A stretch of DNA of 64,000 nucleotides, taken from NCBI GenBank assembly GCA_964433135.1, contig CAYSQW010000001.1, forward strand, positions 186,001 through 250,000, read 5' to 3'. How positions within the stretch are numbered: position 1 is the first letter of the stretch; each line of letters opens with the position of its first letter. Position numbers and translations under genes: made by a program. The DNA is from CAYSQW01 sp964433135. Lineage in GTDB: Bacteria; Acidobacteriota; Aminicenantia; Aminicenantales; Aminicenantaceae. Positions 41,960 to 49,496 of the stretch are shown piece by piece. The notes below the pieces were generated by a model. The model searched no databases, was not told the origin of the DNA, and worked only from the letters and a program-made list of their open reading frames with translations.

Positions 41960-41975
41960 TGGCACACATATTGCT
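41960..41975 (+). promoter_or_regulatory. Sigma-54 (-24/-12) promoter
   Basis: TGGCACACATATTGCT matches the consensus TGGCAC-R-N4-TTGC-W at every defined position. The predicted transcription start near 41986 leaves about 25 nt of leader with AAGGAG six bases before the ATG at 42011. The cluster it drives ends in a sigma-54-dependent response regulator. Confidence 0.82.
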
Positions 41976-42010
41976 CTATTGTCATGTTGATTATGATTAA
42001 GGAGAATGAA

Positions 42011-42460
42011 ATGAAGATTAAAAAAATCGTAGCGATATCCAGCCTGTTGTTCTTTGGGGCAGGGGGATGGGTGCTGTTTGCGGCGCCGCAAAGCCGAAGG
42101 ATTCAGCGCCGCAGCGAATTACGGGCTTTGCAGGGTGCCTCTCAGCCATATTATCAAAGTCGACTGCGTTATCGTGATGAAAACGGCGATGGGATCCATG
42201 ACGGATTCCGTGATCATGATAACGACGGGATTCCCAATTGCCAGGATCCGGATTGGGTCCGAGCTCAGGATGGAACCGGATACCAGAACCGCATCGGCCG
42301 GCGGGATGCGTCCCGCTGGAACGGGATGCGTAGCCAGGGACAGGGGATGAGAAGTCTGAGCCGTCAATCCTTTCGGTGGAACAATCGGAATCTCTCCGGT
42401 GGAGCCTGTGTTCCCAGGAGAGATGGAAGCCGGAGAGGCGGACGAAACGGCCGGCGGTGA
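42011..42460 (+). CDS. Small secreted Arg/Gly-rich protein with Ca-binding-like Asp motifs
   Basis: A 149-residue protein with a signal peptide (about 1-25). Residues 56-81 hold two Asp-rich loops, DENGDGIHD and DHDNDGIPNCQDPD, like EF-hand or thrombospondin type 3 calcium sites. A DGTGYQ motif follows. The second half is rich in Arg, Gly, Ser and Asn and ends RRGGRNGRR. It is the first gene behind the sigma-54 promoter with an ideal ribosome site. I do not recognise an established family; a periplasmic or secreted Ca- or metal-responsive factor is plausible. Confidence 0.75.
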   Translation: MKIKKIVAISSLLFFGAGGWVLFAAPQSRRIQRRSELRALQGASQPYYQSRLRYRDENGDGIHDGFRDHDNDGIPNCQDPDWVRAQDGTGYQNRIGRRDASRWNGMRSQGQGMRSLSRQSFRWNNRNLSGGACVPRRDGSRRGGRNGRR

Positions 42461-42487
42461 TTTATTGATTCGGACGGAAAATCGGAT

Positions 42488-42527
42488 GGGGAGGTTGCAG
42501 AGTGATTTTTCACTCTGCAACCTCCCC
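42488..42527. repeat. 18-bp perfect inverted repeat (intercistronic hairpin)
   Basis: Arms 42488-42505 and 42510-42527 are perfectly complementary and enclose a TTTT loop. The stem starts 27 bp after the stop of the secreted-protein gene and ends 16 bp before the next ATG. No T tract follows, so it is not a standard terminator. It may stabilise the upstream message or lower downstream expression. A TATAAT lies directly after it (42532-42537). Confidence 0.85.
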
Positions 42528-42543
42528 TCGATATAATAGGAAC

Positions 42544-43710
42544 ATGAAAAAAATTGTTTGGGCTCTATGGCTTTTAATCGGTTCGGGATGGTTGGCGGCG
42601 GATTCTTTTTTCCTCAGATTCAATCAGGGCGCTACCGATAATCTTTTTCAGAATCGTTATGGGGAATCAGAACAGATTTCAACACTCGCTTTTTCGCTCG
42701 ATAAGACGCTTTCGCCGCTTTCTCTTTTTACAACGGGTCGATATGCACGCCTCTACCGTGTTCCAGGTCTTTCCTCATACTCTCACGATGTCGGGCTGGA
42801 CTATCTGGCGGTCCTGAACCCGGATACGGCATTATATATATCAGGAGCCGGCAGGTTCGTTCTATATGGGAATGATTACAATGATTTCAATTACGTTGCC
42901 CTGACGAGCGTCGTCTCGCTTAAAAGCTATTTGACGAAGACTTCGGTGCTGCGCGGATCTTACTCTCTGGAGATGAAAATATTTAAGGAAGGCCAATATG
43001 ATTTTTTCAGTCAACAGCTGTTGTTTTCGCTGGATAAATACTTCTCTTCCCGAACCACAATAAAAGCGGAATTCATGTGGGGTCGGAAATCATTCTCCGG
43101 CCTGCCGGAAGCTTCACTGGAGACGACGGGAGCTTCGGGCGACACCAATTCCCGTGGAAAGGGATGGGGAGGAAATGGAACGTCTCCCAATTATTTCCAA
43201 CCGACGACTCAGAAGGATTCCGGGAAATCGATGCAGATTGTTTCACTGGGAGGACTGGTTGCTCAAGGCCTGGGGAACAGGATCGGGCTCCGGGTTGCGG
43301 GACTCAAGCAGTGGGTGATCTCGGGGCGGAATCCGTTTACATTCATTGAAGAATATTACATGGTGGAGAATCCTTCTTTTGACACGTTTTCCTGGGCGGG
43401 CACTCGTTTGAACGGCGAGATCACGTTTCTGATTCCCGGGGACATCGAATTCAAAATCGGGTATACTTTCAAGGAGAAAGAGTTTCCCGGAATCGACAGT
43501 TTCGATCTCGAAGGCATCAGCTTGGAGGAAACGCGCCGAGATAAAAACCGGGAATTCGAGGTTCGGGTGGAAAAAGATTTCGCTCGGATTTCGCTCTTCC
43601 TGGATTTCTCTCATGTGCGCAGCGATTCCACCGATCCGCTGTTTGACTGGAAGGGAAACTTTGTTTCCTTGGGAGTAAGATGGAACATGTTTTTTGGAGG
43701 CCGAGAGTGA
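42544..43710 (+). CDS. Outer-membrane beta-barrel protein of unknown function
   Basis: A 388-residue protein with a signal peptide (MKKIVWALWLLIGSGWLAAD) and then alternating hydrophobic/polar strands with many aromatic residues, ending in LGVRWNMFFGGRE. This suggests a barrel of roughly 14-18 strands. A Gly/Ser/Thr-rich loop lies near 205-230. I do not recognise a named family. It starts at ATG 42544 behind the strong hairpin, and its stop overlaps the ribosome site of the next gene. Context links it to the sigma-54 two-component cluster. Confidence 0.72.
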   Translation: MKKIVWALWLLIGSGWLAADSFFLRFNQGATDNLFQNRYGESEQISTLAFSLDKTLSPLSLFTTGRYARLYRVPGLSSYSHDVGLDYLAVLNPDTALYISGAGRFVLYGNDYNDFNYVALTSVVSLKSYLTKTSVLRGSYSLEMKIFKEGQYDFFSQQLLFSLDKYFSSRTTIKAEFMWGRKSFSGLPEASLETTGASGDTNSRGKGWGGNGTSPNYFQPTTQKDSGKSMQIVSLGGLVAQGLGNRIGLRVAGLKQWVISGRNPFTFIEEYYMVENPSFDTFSWAGTRLNGEITFLIPGDIEFKIGYTFKEKEFPGIDSFDLEGISLEETRRDKNREFEVRVEKDFARISLFLDFSHVRSDSTDPLFDWKGNFVSLGVRWNMFFGGRE

Positions 43711-43718
43711 GGATCGAT

Positions 43719-44144
43719 ATGCGTTTGTTTCTGGTCTTGCTGCTTTTCGTGCCGGCTCTGCCGATATGCGGTCAAAGCCCTCAGGATTTCTATAATGTCG
43801 ATGCCGAGCTCAAAGTGTCTGGAGATATCGAAGAAATCTTTATGGAATCCCGATATGCCGGCACCGCCCCTTTTCTGATCGTTACTGTAAAAGACGAGCA
43901 GACCGGCCGAAAATATGTCATAGAGATCGGCCCCGCTTGGTTCTTTGAGTACGATGTGCATAAGGGAGAGAATATCGCCGTCGTGGGTTCCCTGCGGCAG
44001 CCCCGGGGTGAACTTCCCCTGCTTATCGCCCGCAAGGTCATCTTGCGCGGTGAAACGCGGATTATGCGGGATAAGTACGGTTTTCCCAGCTGGAGAGGAG
44101 GCCGGGGCCGCGGTCGAGGGTGGAGGAGAGGTCGGCGAGGTTGA
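43719..44144 (+). CDS. Secreted OB-fold-like small protein with Arg/Gly tail
   Basis: A 141-residue protein with a signal peptide (MRLFLVLLLFVPALPICG). The core has VSGDIEEIF, IEIGPAWFF, GENIAVVGSL and LLIARKVIL, followed by a segment ending MRDKYGFPSW. I recall this pattern from small periplasmic OB-fold-like proteins ending in LRDxxGxPxW, without a settled function. The last 19 residues are almost only Arg, Gly and Trp. GAGGA precedes ATG 43719. It is coupled by 4-bp overlap to the kinase if that starts at TTG 44141. Confidence 0.7.
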   Translation: MRLFLVLLLFVPALPICGQSPQDFYNVDAELKVSGDIEEIFMESRYAGTAPFLIVTVKDEQTGRKYVIEIGPAWFFEYDVHKGENIAVVGSLRQPRGELPLLIARKVILRGETRIMRDKYGFPSWRGGRGRGRGWRRGRRG

Positions 44145-45382
44145 AAAGAACCCGCTTGTTGCTGTATTTTTTCCTGCCCTTTTTCGGGGTGGTGTTGGTG
44201 TTTATGGTGCTTTCCAGCCTGGACCGTCGGTATAACCGGGCTCGAATCGAAGAGCTTGTAAGCGAGCAGCTCCGCGCCACCGCCAGAATCCTGAGCATAA
44301 ATATATCGCACCTGCTGAGCGAAAATGTTTCTGCCGAAGATATCTTCGCTCTCTACGCCGGGGAGGAGAACATATATTATACCGCGCTTCTGGATGAGAA
44401 TAAGGAGATCTTGGCATGGATATCTCAGTTCGAAGGTTATCTTCCGCTTTCCCTTGAATCGGATATCGAAAGGCAAGCCTGGATTCTCGACTCGCCCGCC
44501 GGAGAGATTTATAATGTGTTCACTTCATTTCGAGATGCAGAAGACCGGAAATATTTTCTTTACCTCGGCTATTCCCTGAAGAATCTGGAAGATGTGGTGC
44601 GGCACTCCCGAAACAGCTTCTGGGTGATTCTGGGGCTTATCCTGATCACCGGCCTGTTTGTTTTTGGGGGATTTTATCAATTGCAAAAAAGGTCCCTCGA
44701 TAAGGAGAAGGAAGCCGAGGAACAGAAAAAGCAGAAAGAGCGTTTTCGGGAGATTTCCGCCTTTACTTCCGGCGTGGCGCATGAAATCAAAAATCCTCTT
44801 AATAGTCTTTCCCTGCTTTTCGAATTGCTGCGGAAACAGGCTCCTGAGGAACTGACGGAAGATATCGTGCTCGGGAAAAAGGAAGTGCAAAAGATCGCGG
44901 GAATCATAGACCAATTTTCCGATTCCCTGAAGCCCATCAATCTTCAAAGGGAAAGATTCCAACTGGGGGAAGCCGCAGAGGAAGCATGGGAAAGCCTGCT
45001 GAAAAATCGACGGGATAAATCCGTGAGCTTGAAGATGGATATCAGGGAGGCGTTTGAGCTGTTTGCAGACCGCCGCCTGATGGTCCAGGTCTTCTCCAAC
45101 CTTCTGCGAAACGCCCTGGAGGCGACCGGGGAAGGAGAGATCCTGATGACCGCGGATATTAAAAAAGGAGTTGCTTTCATCGAAGTTCGGGATTACGGGT
45201 CCGGGATTTCCGATCAGGATGCCCCCCGGGTATTCGATCCCTTCTTTTCGGCGAAAAAACAAGGAATGGGCATCGGGCTTTATTTGACGAAAAAGATCAT
45301 TGAGGCCCACGCCGGAGAAATCTCGTTCAGCAGCCGGCCTGGCCGCGGGACGTGCTTTCGCATCACGATTCCGGGAGAATGA
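44141..45382 (+). CDS. Sensor histidine kinase with periplasmic sensor domain
   Basis: A 413-residue membrane kinase (NtrB/ZraS-like). Two helices (LLLYFFLPFFGVVLVFMVL and FWVILGLILITGLFVFGGFY) flank a periplasmic domain of about 130 residues. A HisKA domain with the H-box VAHEIKNPLNSLSLLF and a HATPase domain with N-box NLLRNALEAT, RDYGSGI and GMGIGLYLT follow. TTG 44141, which overlaps the preceding stop codon, is the likely start; GTG 44120 is an alternative. Two bases separate it from its cognate regulator ATG. Confidence 0.93.
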   Translation: MKRTRLLLYFFLPFFGVVLVFMVLSSLDRRYNRARIEELVSEQLRATARILSINISHLLSENVSAEDIFALYAGEENIYYTALLDENKEILAWISQFEGYLPLSLESDIERQAWILDSPAGEIYNVFTSFRDAEDRKYFLYLGYSLKNLEDVVRHSRNSFWVILGLILITGLFVFGGFYQLQKRSLDKEKEAEEQKKQKERFREISAFTSGVAHEIKNPLNSLSLLFELLRKQAPEELTEDIVLGKKEVQKIAGIIDQFSDSLKPINLQRERFQLGEAAEEAWESLLKNRRDKSVSLKMDIREAFELFADRRLMVQVFSNLLRNALEATGEGEILMTADIKKGVAFIEVRDYGSGISDQDAPRVFDPFFSAKKQGMGIGLYLTKKIIEAHAGEISFSSRPGRGTCFRITIPGE

Positions 45383-45383
45383 A

Positions 45384-46745
45384 ATGAGCAAGGGCCTATT
45401 GATGGTGGTGGAGGATGATCCTCTCCAGAGGAGACTGATCAAGCAGAATCTTGAAAAGGAGGAGTATTCCGTTTTCGATGTGGCGACAGGCAAGGAGGCT
45501 TTAAAGCTGCTCGATGAAGTTCCGATCGAAGTGGCGATCGTCGATTATAAACTCGTTAGCGAAACCGGAGTCGAGGTGATCGGCAAGATGCTGAAAAAGG
45601 ATCCCTTGCTGACGCCGATCGTCGTCACAGCGTTCGGCAATGTGGAAAACGCCGTGGAAGCCATCAAAATGGGAGCTTATGATTATATCGTCAAACCGAT
45701 CGATTTTGCCAAATTTCTTCTGGTTGTCGAACGGGCTCTGGAGCGGCATAAGCTGCGCCGGGAGATTTCTCATCTGCGAACAACGCTGGAAGAAAAATTC
45801 AGCGCCCGGAATTTTATTGCCGCGTCCTCCCGAATGGAAGAAGTGGCGCGTTTGATTTCAAGGGCCGCAAGAAGTGACGCCACCGTTTTGATATCCGGCG
45901 AGACCGGAACCGGAAAGGACTTGGTTGCTAGGTCCATCCATTATGCTTCACGACGTAAAAACAAGCCTTTCCTGGCAGTGAATATCCCTTCTCTGCCGGA
46001 AACCCTGATCGAGAGCGAGCTTTTCGGAGCGGAGAAGGGATCGTATACCGGAGCGCATGAAAAAAGGATCGGGAAATTCGAAGCCGCATCCAGAGGAACC
46101 CTGCTGCTGGATGAAATCGGAGACCTGACGCCTCAGGTTCAAGTCAAACTTCTTCGCGTCCTCCAGGAGAAGGAATTTTTTCGTCTGGGCTCTTCGCGTC
46201 CGGTCGCCGTCGATGTCCGTATCCTGGCCGCAACCAATCGAGATCTCGAACAGATGCTTCAAATGGAAGAATTCCGCCGGGATCTCTATTACCGCTTGAA
46301 TGTGATCCGCATCCATGTGCCGCCGCTGCGGGCGCGCAGAGATGATATCCCTCCTCTGGTCGATCACTTCATACGAAAATACGCCCGGCAGGAAAACAAA
46401 TCCACTCAAGGGATCTCAAAAGAGGCCATGAATGTACTGCTTCGATATGATTTCCCCGGGAATATCAGAGAGTTGGAAAATATCATCGAAAGAGCCGTTG
46501 TGTTCGCCGAAAGTGAAATCCTTCGTCTCTCCGACCTGCCCGCCGGATTAAAAGAAAAACCTGATGCCGCAAGTGCATTGAACGCAAAATCACTGCCCGA
46601 CAGGATCAAGAAGCTGGAAATCCGGGAGATCAAACAAGCGCTTCAGGACAGCGGCGGAGTCAAAAGCCATGCCGCACAGGCGCTGGGCATCACGGATCGC
46701 ATGCTGCGGTATAAGATGAAGATTTATGGGATTGCGGATACCTGA
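45384..46745 (+). CDS. NtrC/ZraR-type sigma-54-dependent response regulator
   Basis: A 453-residue regulator. The receiver domain has acidic residues 10-12, phosphoacceptor Asp54 and Lys104. The AAA+ domain has Walker A GETGTGKDLVARSIH and Walker B LLLDEIGD. Its sigma-54 contact loop reads GSYTGA rather than GAFTGA. The C-terminal Fis-type helix-turn-helix is KSHAAQALGITDRMLRYKM. It presumably binds the palindrome at 41892 and activates the promoter at 41960, giving positive feedback on its own operon. GGGAGA precedes the ATG. Confidence 0.95.
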   Translation: MSKGLLMVVEDDPLQRRLIKQNLEKEEYSVFDVATGKEALKLLDEVPIEVAIVDYKLVSETGVEVIGKMLKKDPLLTPIVVTAFGNVENAVEAIKMGAYDYIVKPIDFAKFLLVVERALERHKLRREISHLRTTLEEKFSARNFIAASSRMEEVARLISRAARSDATVLISGETGTGKDLVARSIHYASRRKNKPFLAVNIPSLPETLIESELFGAEKGSYTGAHEKRIGKFEAASRGTLLLDEIGDLTPQVQVKLLRVLQEKEFFRLGSSRPVAVDVRILAATNRDLEQMLQMEEFRRDLYYRLNVIRIHVPPLRARRDDIPPLVDHFIRKYARQENKSTQGISKEAMNVLLRYDFPGNIRELENIIERAVVFAESEILRLSDLPAGLKEKPDAASALNAKSLPDRIKKLEIREIKQALQDSGGVKSHAAQALGITDRMLRYKMKIYGIADT

Positions 46746-46788
46746 TCTTCATACATTGCCGATTCGTTTCCCGGAATCGCGATAATTC

Positions 46789-46817
46789 TTGACAAGTGAG
46801 AGGCGATAGGACAAAAT
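46789..46817 (+). promoter_or_regulatory. Candidate promoter of the KorB-like/Nfn cluster
   Basis: A perfect TTGACA (46789-46794), a 17-bp spacer and CAAAAT (46812-46817). The predicted start near 46824 is two bases before the ATG at 46826, and no Shine-Dalgarno sequence is present, as in the carD case. Confidence 0.5.
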
Positions 46818-46825
46818 TTCCCGTT

Positions 46826-47626
46826 ATGGGAGCAAGCAAAAACCGACACCCGGTAGAACCTTACCTTCGCCTGGACTCCTTCCCTTCGGTCTGGTGTCCG
46901 GGTTGCGGAATCGGTATCGCCTTCAATACGTTTCTTCAGGCCGCTTCGAAAACAGGGCTCTCCGAGCGAGAAATCTGCGTGGTTTCTTCCGGAATCAGCT
47001 GCACGGGAAAAATCCCCGATTACATGAAAGGTCCATGCGAGATCGTGGGTGGTGGGGCGGTTATCCAAAAAGGGGCCGAGTTCAAAAGCTCGTCGCCTCA
47101 ATTGACCGTCGTCGTTTTCTTGAACGACAATGATTTTTTGCTTTCCGGACTCGATGATCTGGGTGAGACCTGTCGTAAAAACGAAAATTTGGTTGTTGTT
47201 TACATCAATAATTTCATCTTCCATGTTTTTTGGGAACATAAAGAATATCGGGACCTGCCTTTTTTGGAAAAATCGTCTCTGCCCGATTCGATCTCGCCCT
47301 TCAATCTGCCTCGCTTCGCGGAGAAAGCAGGGGCTTCGTTTGTCGCTCGCTGGACGCCGCTGCATGTGCGGAGAATGCGCTATTCCATGCAGAAGGCCAT
47401 TCAAGCGGAGGGATTCGCTTTTATTGAGGTGGTATCGCCCTGTTTGATGTATTATGCGAGTGCTGGCGGTCTCGGACAAACCCTGGATCGGATGGGGGGA
47501 TTTCTGGAGCAATCCGTAATCCGACACGATTCTTCCACCGAACTGACCGATCTGAAGGATTTGAGCCGAATCGTCGTGGGCGAGTTCGTCGATAAAAGCA
47601 GCGAGGAGAAGTTGTCATCGCGATGA
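46826..47626 (+). CDS. KorB-like 2-oxoacid:ferredoxin oxidoreductase beta-subunit paralogue 1, altered TPP motif
   Basis: A 266-residue homologue of the thiamine-diphosphate-binding beta subunit. The four cysteines expected to hold the proximal [4Fe-4S] cluster are present (Cys24, Cys27 in WCPGCGIG; Cys59; Cys206 in SPC). The GDGD motif is NDND (100-103), Asn128-Asn129 remain, and the usual YGLTKGQ loop is replaced by FHVFWEH. Catalysis by the normal route is doubtful; an electron-transfer role is possible. No alpha or gamma subunit is adjacent. It overlaps paralogue 2 by 4 bp. A GTG at 46796 is the alternative start. Confidence 0.8.
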   Translation: MGASKNRHPVEPYLRLDSFPSVWCPGCGIGIAFNTFLQAASKTGLSEREICVVSSGISCTGKIPDYMKGPCEIVGGGAVIQKGAEFKSSSPQLTVVVFLNDNDFLLSGLDDLGETCRKNENLVVVYINNFIFHVFWEHKEYRDLPFLEKSSLPDSISPFNLPRFAEKAGASFVARWTPLHVRRMRYSMQKAIQAEGFAFIEVVSPCLMYYASAGGLGQTLDRMGGFLEQSVIRHDSSTELTDLKDLSRIVVGEFVDKSSEEKLSSR

Positions 47627-48393
47627 CGGTAACGGAAGGCAGCGCGACAACCGCTCAATTCCTTAGAGAAGAAGCCTTTCCCACCGTCTGGTGTCCGGGA
47701 TGCGGGATCGGAACGGTTCTATCATCGCTTATCGAAGCCGCCCGGTCCACCCGGATCGCACCCTCTGGATTGAGCCTTGTCACTGGCATGGGCTGTGCGG
47801 GAAAGCTCCCGGAGTGTGTAACGATGAATACCGAGAGCGTCGCGGACGGATTCGTTCTGCGCGCCGCTGTCGAACGGAAGAAAAAAGCCCCGAAAACGCA
47901 GGTGGTCGCGTTTACCGGAAATGCGGATTTTCTGCTTTCGGGAGGCAAGGATCTGCCTGAAGCATCGTCGTCGGGGTGTGATCTCCTGGTGCTGTATGTG
48001 AATAATCTGATCTATGCCGCGGGGGAAGATTCCATACACCCGATCACCCCTTTCATGCGCCCGGATTGGAGCGGACGGTATGAAATTCCATTCAATCTTC
48101 CTCATTTGGCTCGGATCAGCGGCGCATGTTACGTGGCCCGATGGACGCCGTTGCGCGCCGGCTGGTTGAGACATTCCCTGATCGAGGGGTGGTCGCGACC
48201 GGGTCTGGCTTTCATCGAAGTGATCTCTCCCTGCTTGGTTTTCGATGTCAACAGTGGAAAAATCCGTGATACGATAGAGCGGATGGAATTCTATTCGGAA
48301 ACAGAGGATTTCAGTGGGGATGAGTCGACGGAACAGCTTGACCTCAGGTGCCCCGGGAAAATAATAATCGGCAAATTCGTCGATTCCAAATAA
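47623..48393 (+). CDS. KorB-like 2-oxoacid:ferredoxin oxidoreductase beta-subunit paralogue 2, altered TPP motif
   Basis: A 256-residue protein clearly related to its upstream neighbour (shared WCPGCGIG, DFLLSG, VARWTPL, FIEV-SPC). It keeps the Fe-S cysteines (Cys24, Cys27, Cys58 and the late SPC Cys). The thiamine motif GDGD is GNAD (99-102), so the Mg-ligating Asp is Asn; Asn127-Asn128 remain, and the TKGQ loop is absent (YAAGEDSIHP). It is followed closely by a ferredoxin. It probably forms a complex with paralogue 1 and the downstream flavoproteins; this is inference. Confidence 0.8.
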   Translation: MTVTEGSATTAQFLREEAFPTVWCPGCGIGTVLSSLIEAARSTRIAPSGLSLVTGMGCAGKLPECVTMNTESVADGFVLRAAVERKKKAPKTQVVAFTGNADFLLSGGKDLPEASSSGCDLLVLYVNNLIYAAGEDSIHPITPFMRPDWSGRYEIPFNLPHLARISGACYVARWTPLRAGWLRHSLIEGWSRPGLAFIEVISPCLVFDVNSGKIRDTIERMEFYSETEDFSGDESTEQLDLRCPGKIIIGKFVDSK

Positions 48394-48405
48394 AAAAAGG
48401 CGTGA

Positions 48406-48642
48406 TTGATTTTTATGAAGGTTGACATCCGTATCCGAAAGGAACGGTGCAAGGGCTGTGGTGTCTGTGTCGCCGTCTGTCAAACGGCCGTCTTCGAAAT
48501 GGCGGATGAACGGAATTCCGACGGGCATTCACTTCCCTGCGTCGTCTTTCCCGAGAAATGTGTGAACTGCGGTTTATGTGCGATGCTGTGCCCTGATTTT
48601 GCCATTCGGATCGAGGTCTCCGAGACAGAGGAGTCGAAATGA
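48406..48642 (+). CDS. 2[4Fe-4S] ferredoxin-like protein
   Basis: A 78-residue (or 75 if starting at ATG 48415) protein with two clusters of cysteines, CKGCGVCVAVC and CVNCGLCAMLCP, each C-x2-C-x2-C-x3-C, binding two [4Fe-4S] clusters. The first lacks the usual Pro after the fourth Cys. TTG 48406 has AAGGCG at good distance, while ATG 48415 is farther from it. It overlaps the NfnA-like gene by 4 bp, so it is probably the electron carrier or a subunit of the complex, as KorD is in Kor enzymes. Confidence 0.93.
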   Translation: MIFMKVDIRIRKERCKGCGVCVAVCQTAVFEMADERNSDGHSLPCVVFPEKCVNCGLCAMLCPDFAIRIEVSETEESK

Positions 48643-49496
48643 GTCACAGGATTGTCCGCAAGCAGACGCTTTGTTCGGATATCTTTCTCATCGAGGTGGA
48701 GGCGGCTCACATCGCGGACCGTTTCGAGCCCGGTCAGTTCGTCATCCTCCGCCTCCATGAGTTGGGAGAGCGCATCCCGCTGACGGTGGCGGATGAGAAC
48801 GCAAGACAAGGGACCGTAACCCTTATTTTCCAGGCGGTTGGGAAGACGACCATGGAATTGAGCCGCCTTGAAGCCGGCGATGAGCTGCTGAACTGCGTGG
48901 GACCTTTGGGGAATCCGACGGAGATCCGGGGATTCGGCCGCGTGATTTGCGTGGGAGGTGGGACCGGGATCGCATGCATTTATCCCATCGTCAAGGCGCT
49001 GGCTCGTGCCGGCAACACCGTTATCTCCATCATTGGTGCCAAAACGGCTTCCGGACTCATTCTGGAAGAAGAAATCTCCTCCTGGAGTACTCTTACACGC
49101 CTTTCCACCGACGATGGAAGCAGAGGTCATCATGGACTTGTTACGGAAGTGCTGGCGGAAGTGCTGGCGAAGGACCCTCCATACGGGGGGACAAAGCGGG
49201 TTTTCGTGATCGGTCCCCCGCCCATGATGCGTGCCGCCGCCGAGGTTACCCGCCCTGCCATGATCACGACCATAGCCAGCCTGAATACCATTATGGTGGA
49301 TGGAACCGGCATGTGCGGATGCTGCCGCGTATTTATTGATGGAAAAATGAAGCTGGCTTGTATCGACGGGCCGGAATTTGACGCGCACAAAGTGGATTTC
49401 GATGATGTGATCAGGCGTTTGGATATGTTCCGTTCCAAGGAGAAGCTGGCGGTAAAACATTATTGCCGGCGGGTGACAAAGGAGAATCCGTCGTGA
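48639..49496 (+). CDS. NfnA/SudB-like ferredoxin-NAD(P) oxidoreductase flavoprotein
   Basis: A 285-residue protein of the PyrK/NfnA group. The FAD domain has RFEPGQFVILR and RIPLTVAD, and the NAD domain has CVGGGTGIACIYPIVKAL and VFVIGPPPMM. The C-terminal [2Fe-2S] segment is GTGMCGCCRV...LACIDGPEFDAHKVDF, a hallmark of the Nfn/Sud small subunit. It precedes and overlaps the large-subunit gene. In known Nfn enzymes this pair carries out electron bifurcation between ferredoxin, NADH and NADPH. Confidence 0.92.
   Translation: MSHRIVRKQTLCSDIFLIEVEAAHIADRFEPGQFVILRLHELGERIPLTVADENARQGTVTLIFQAVGKTTMELSRLEAGDELLNCVGPLGNPTEIRGFGRVICVGGGTGIACIYPIVKALARAGNTVISIIGAKTASGLILEEEISSWSTLTRLSTDDGSRGHHGLVTEVLAEVLAKDPPYGGTKRVFVIGPPPMMRAAAEVTRPAMITTIASLNTIMVDGTGMCGCCRVFIDGKMKLACIDGPEFDAHKVDFDDVIRRLDMFRSKEKLAVKHYCRRVTKENPS

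Noticed and set aside
46760..46779. Terminator after the response regulator gene
   Set aside because: CGATTC...GAATCG gives only a 6-bp stem with an 8-nt loop and no T tract.
46796..46825. GTG 46796 as start of KorB-like 1
   Set aside because: It has no ribosome site either, and it falls inside the candidate promoter spacer; ATG 46826 fits better, although not proven.
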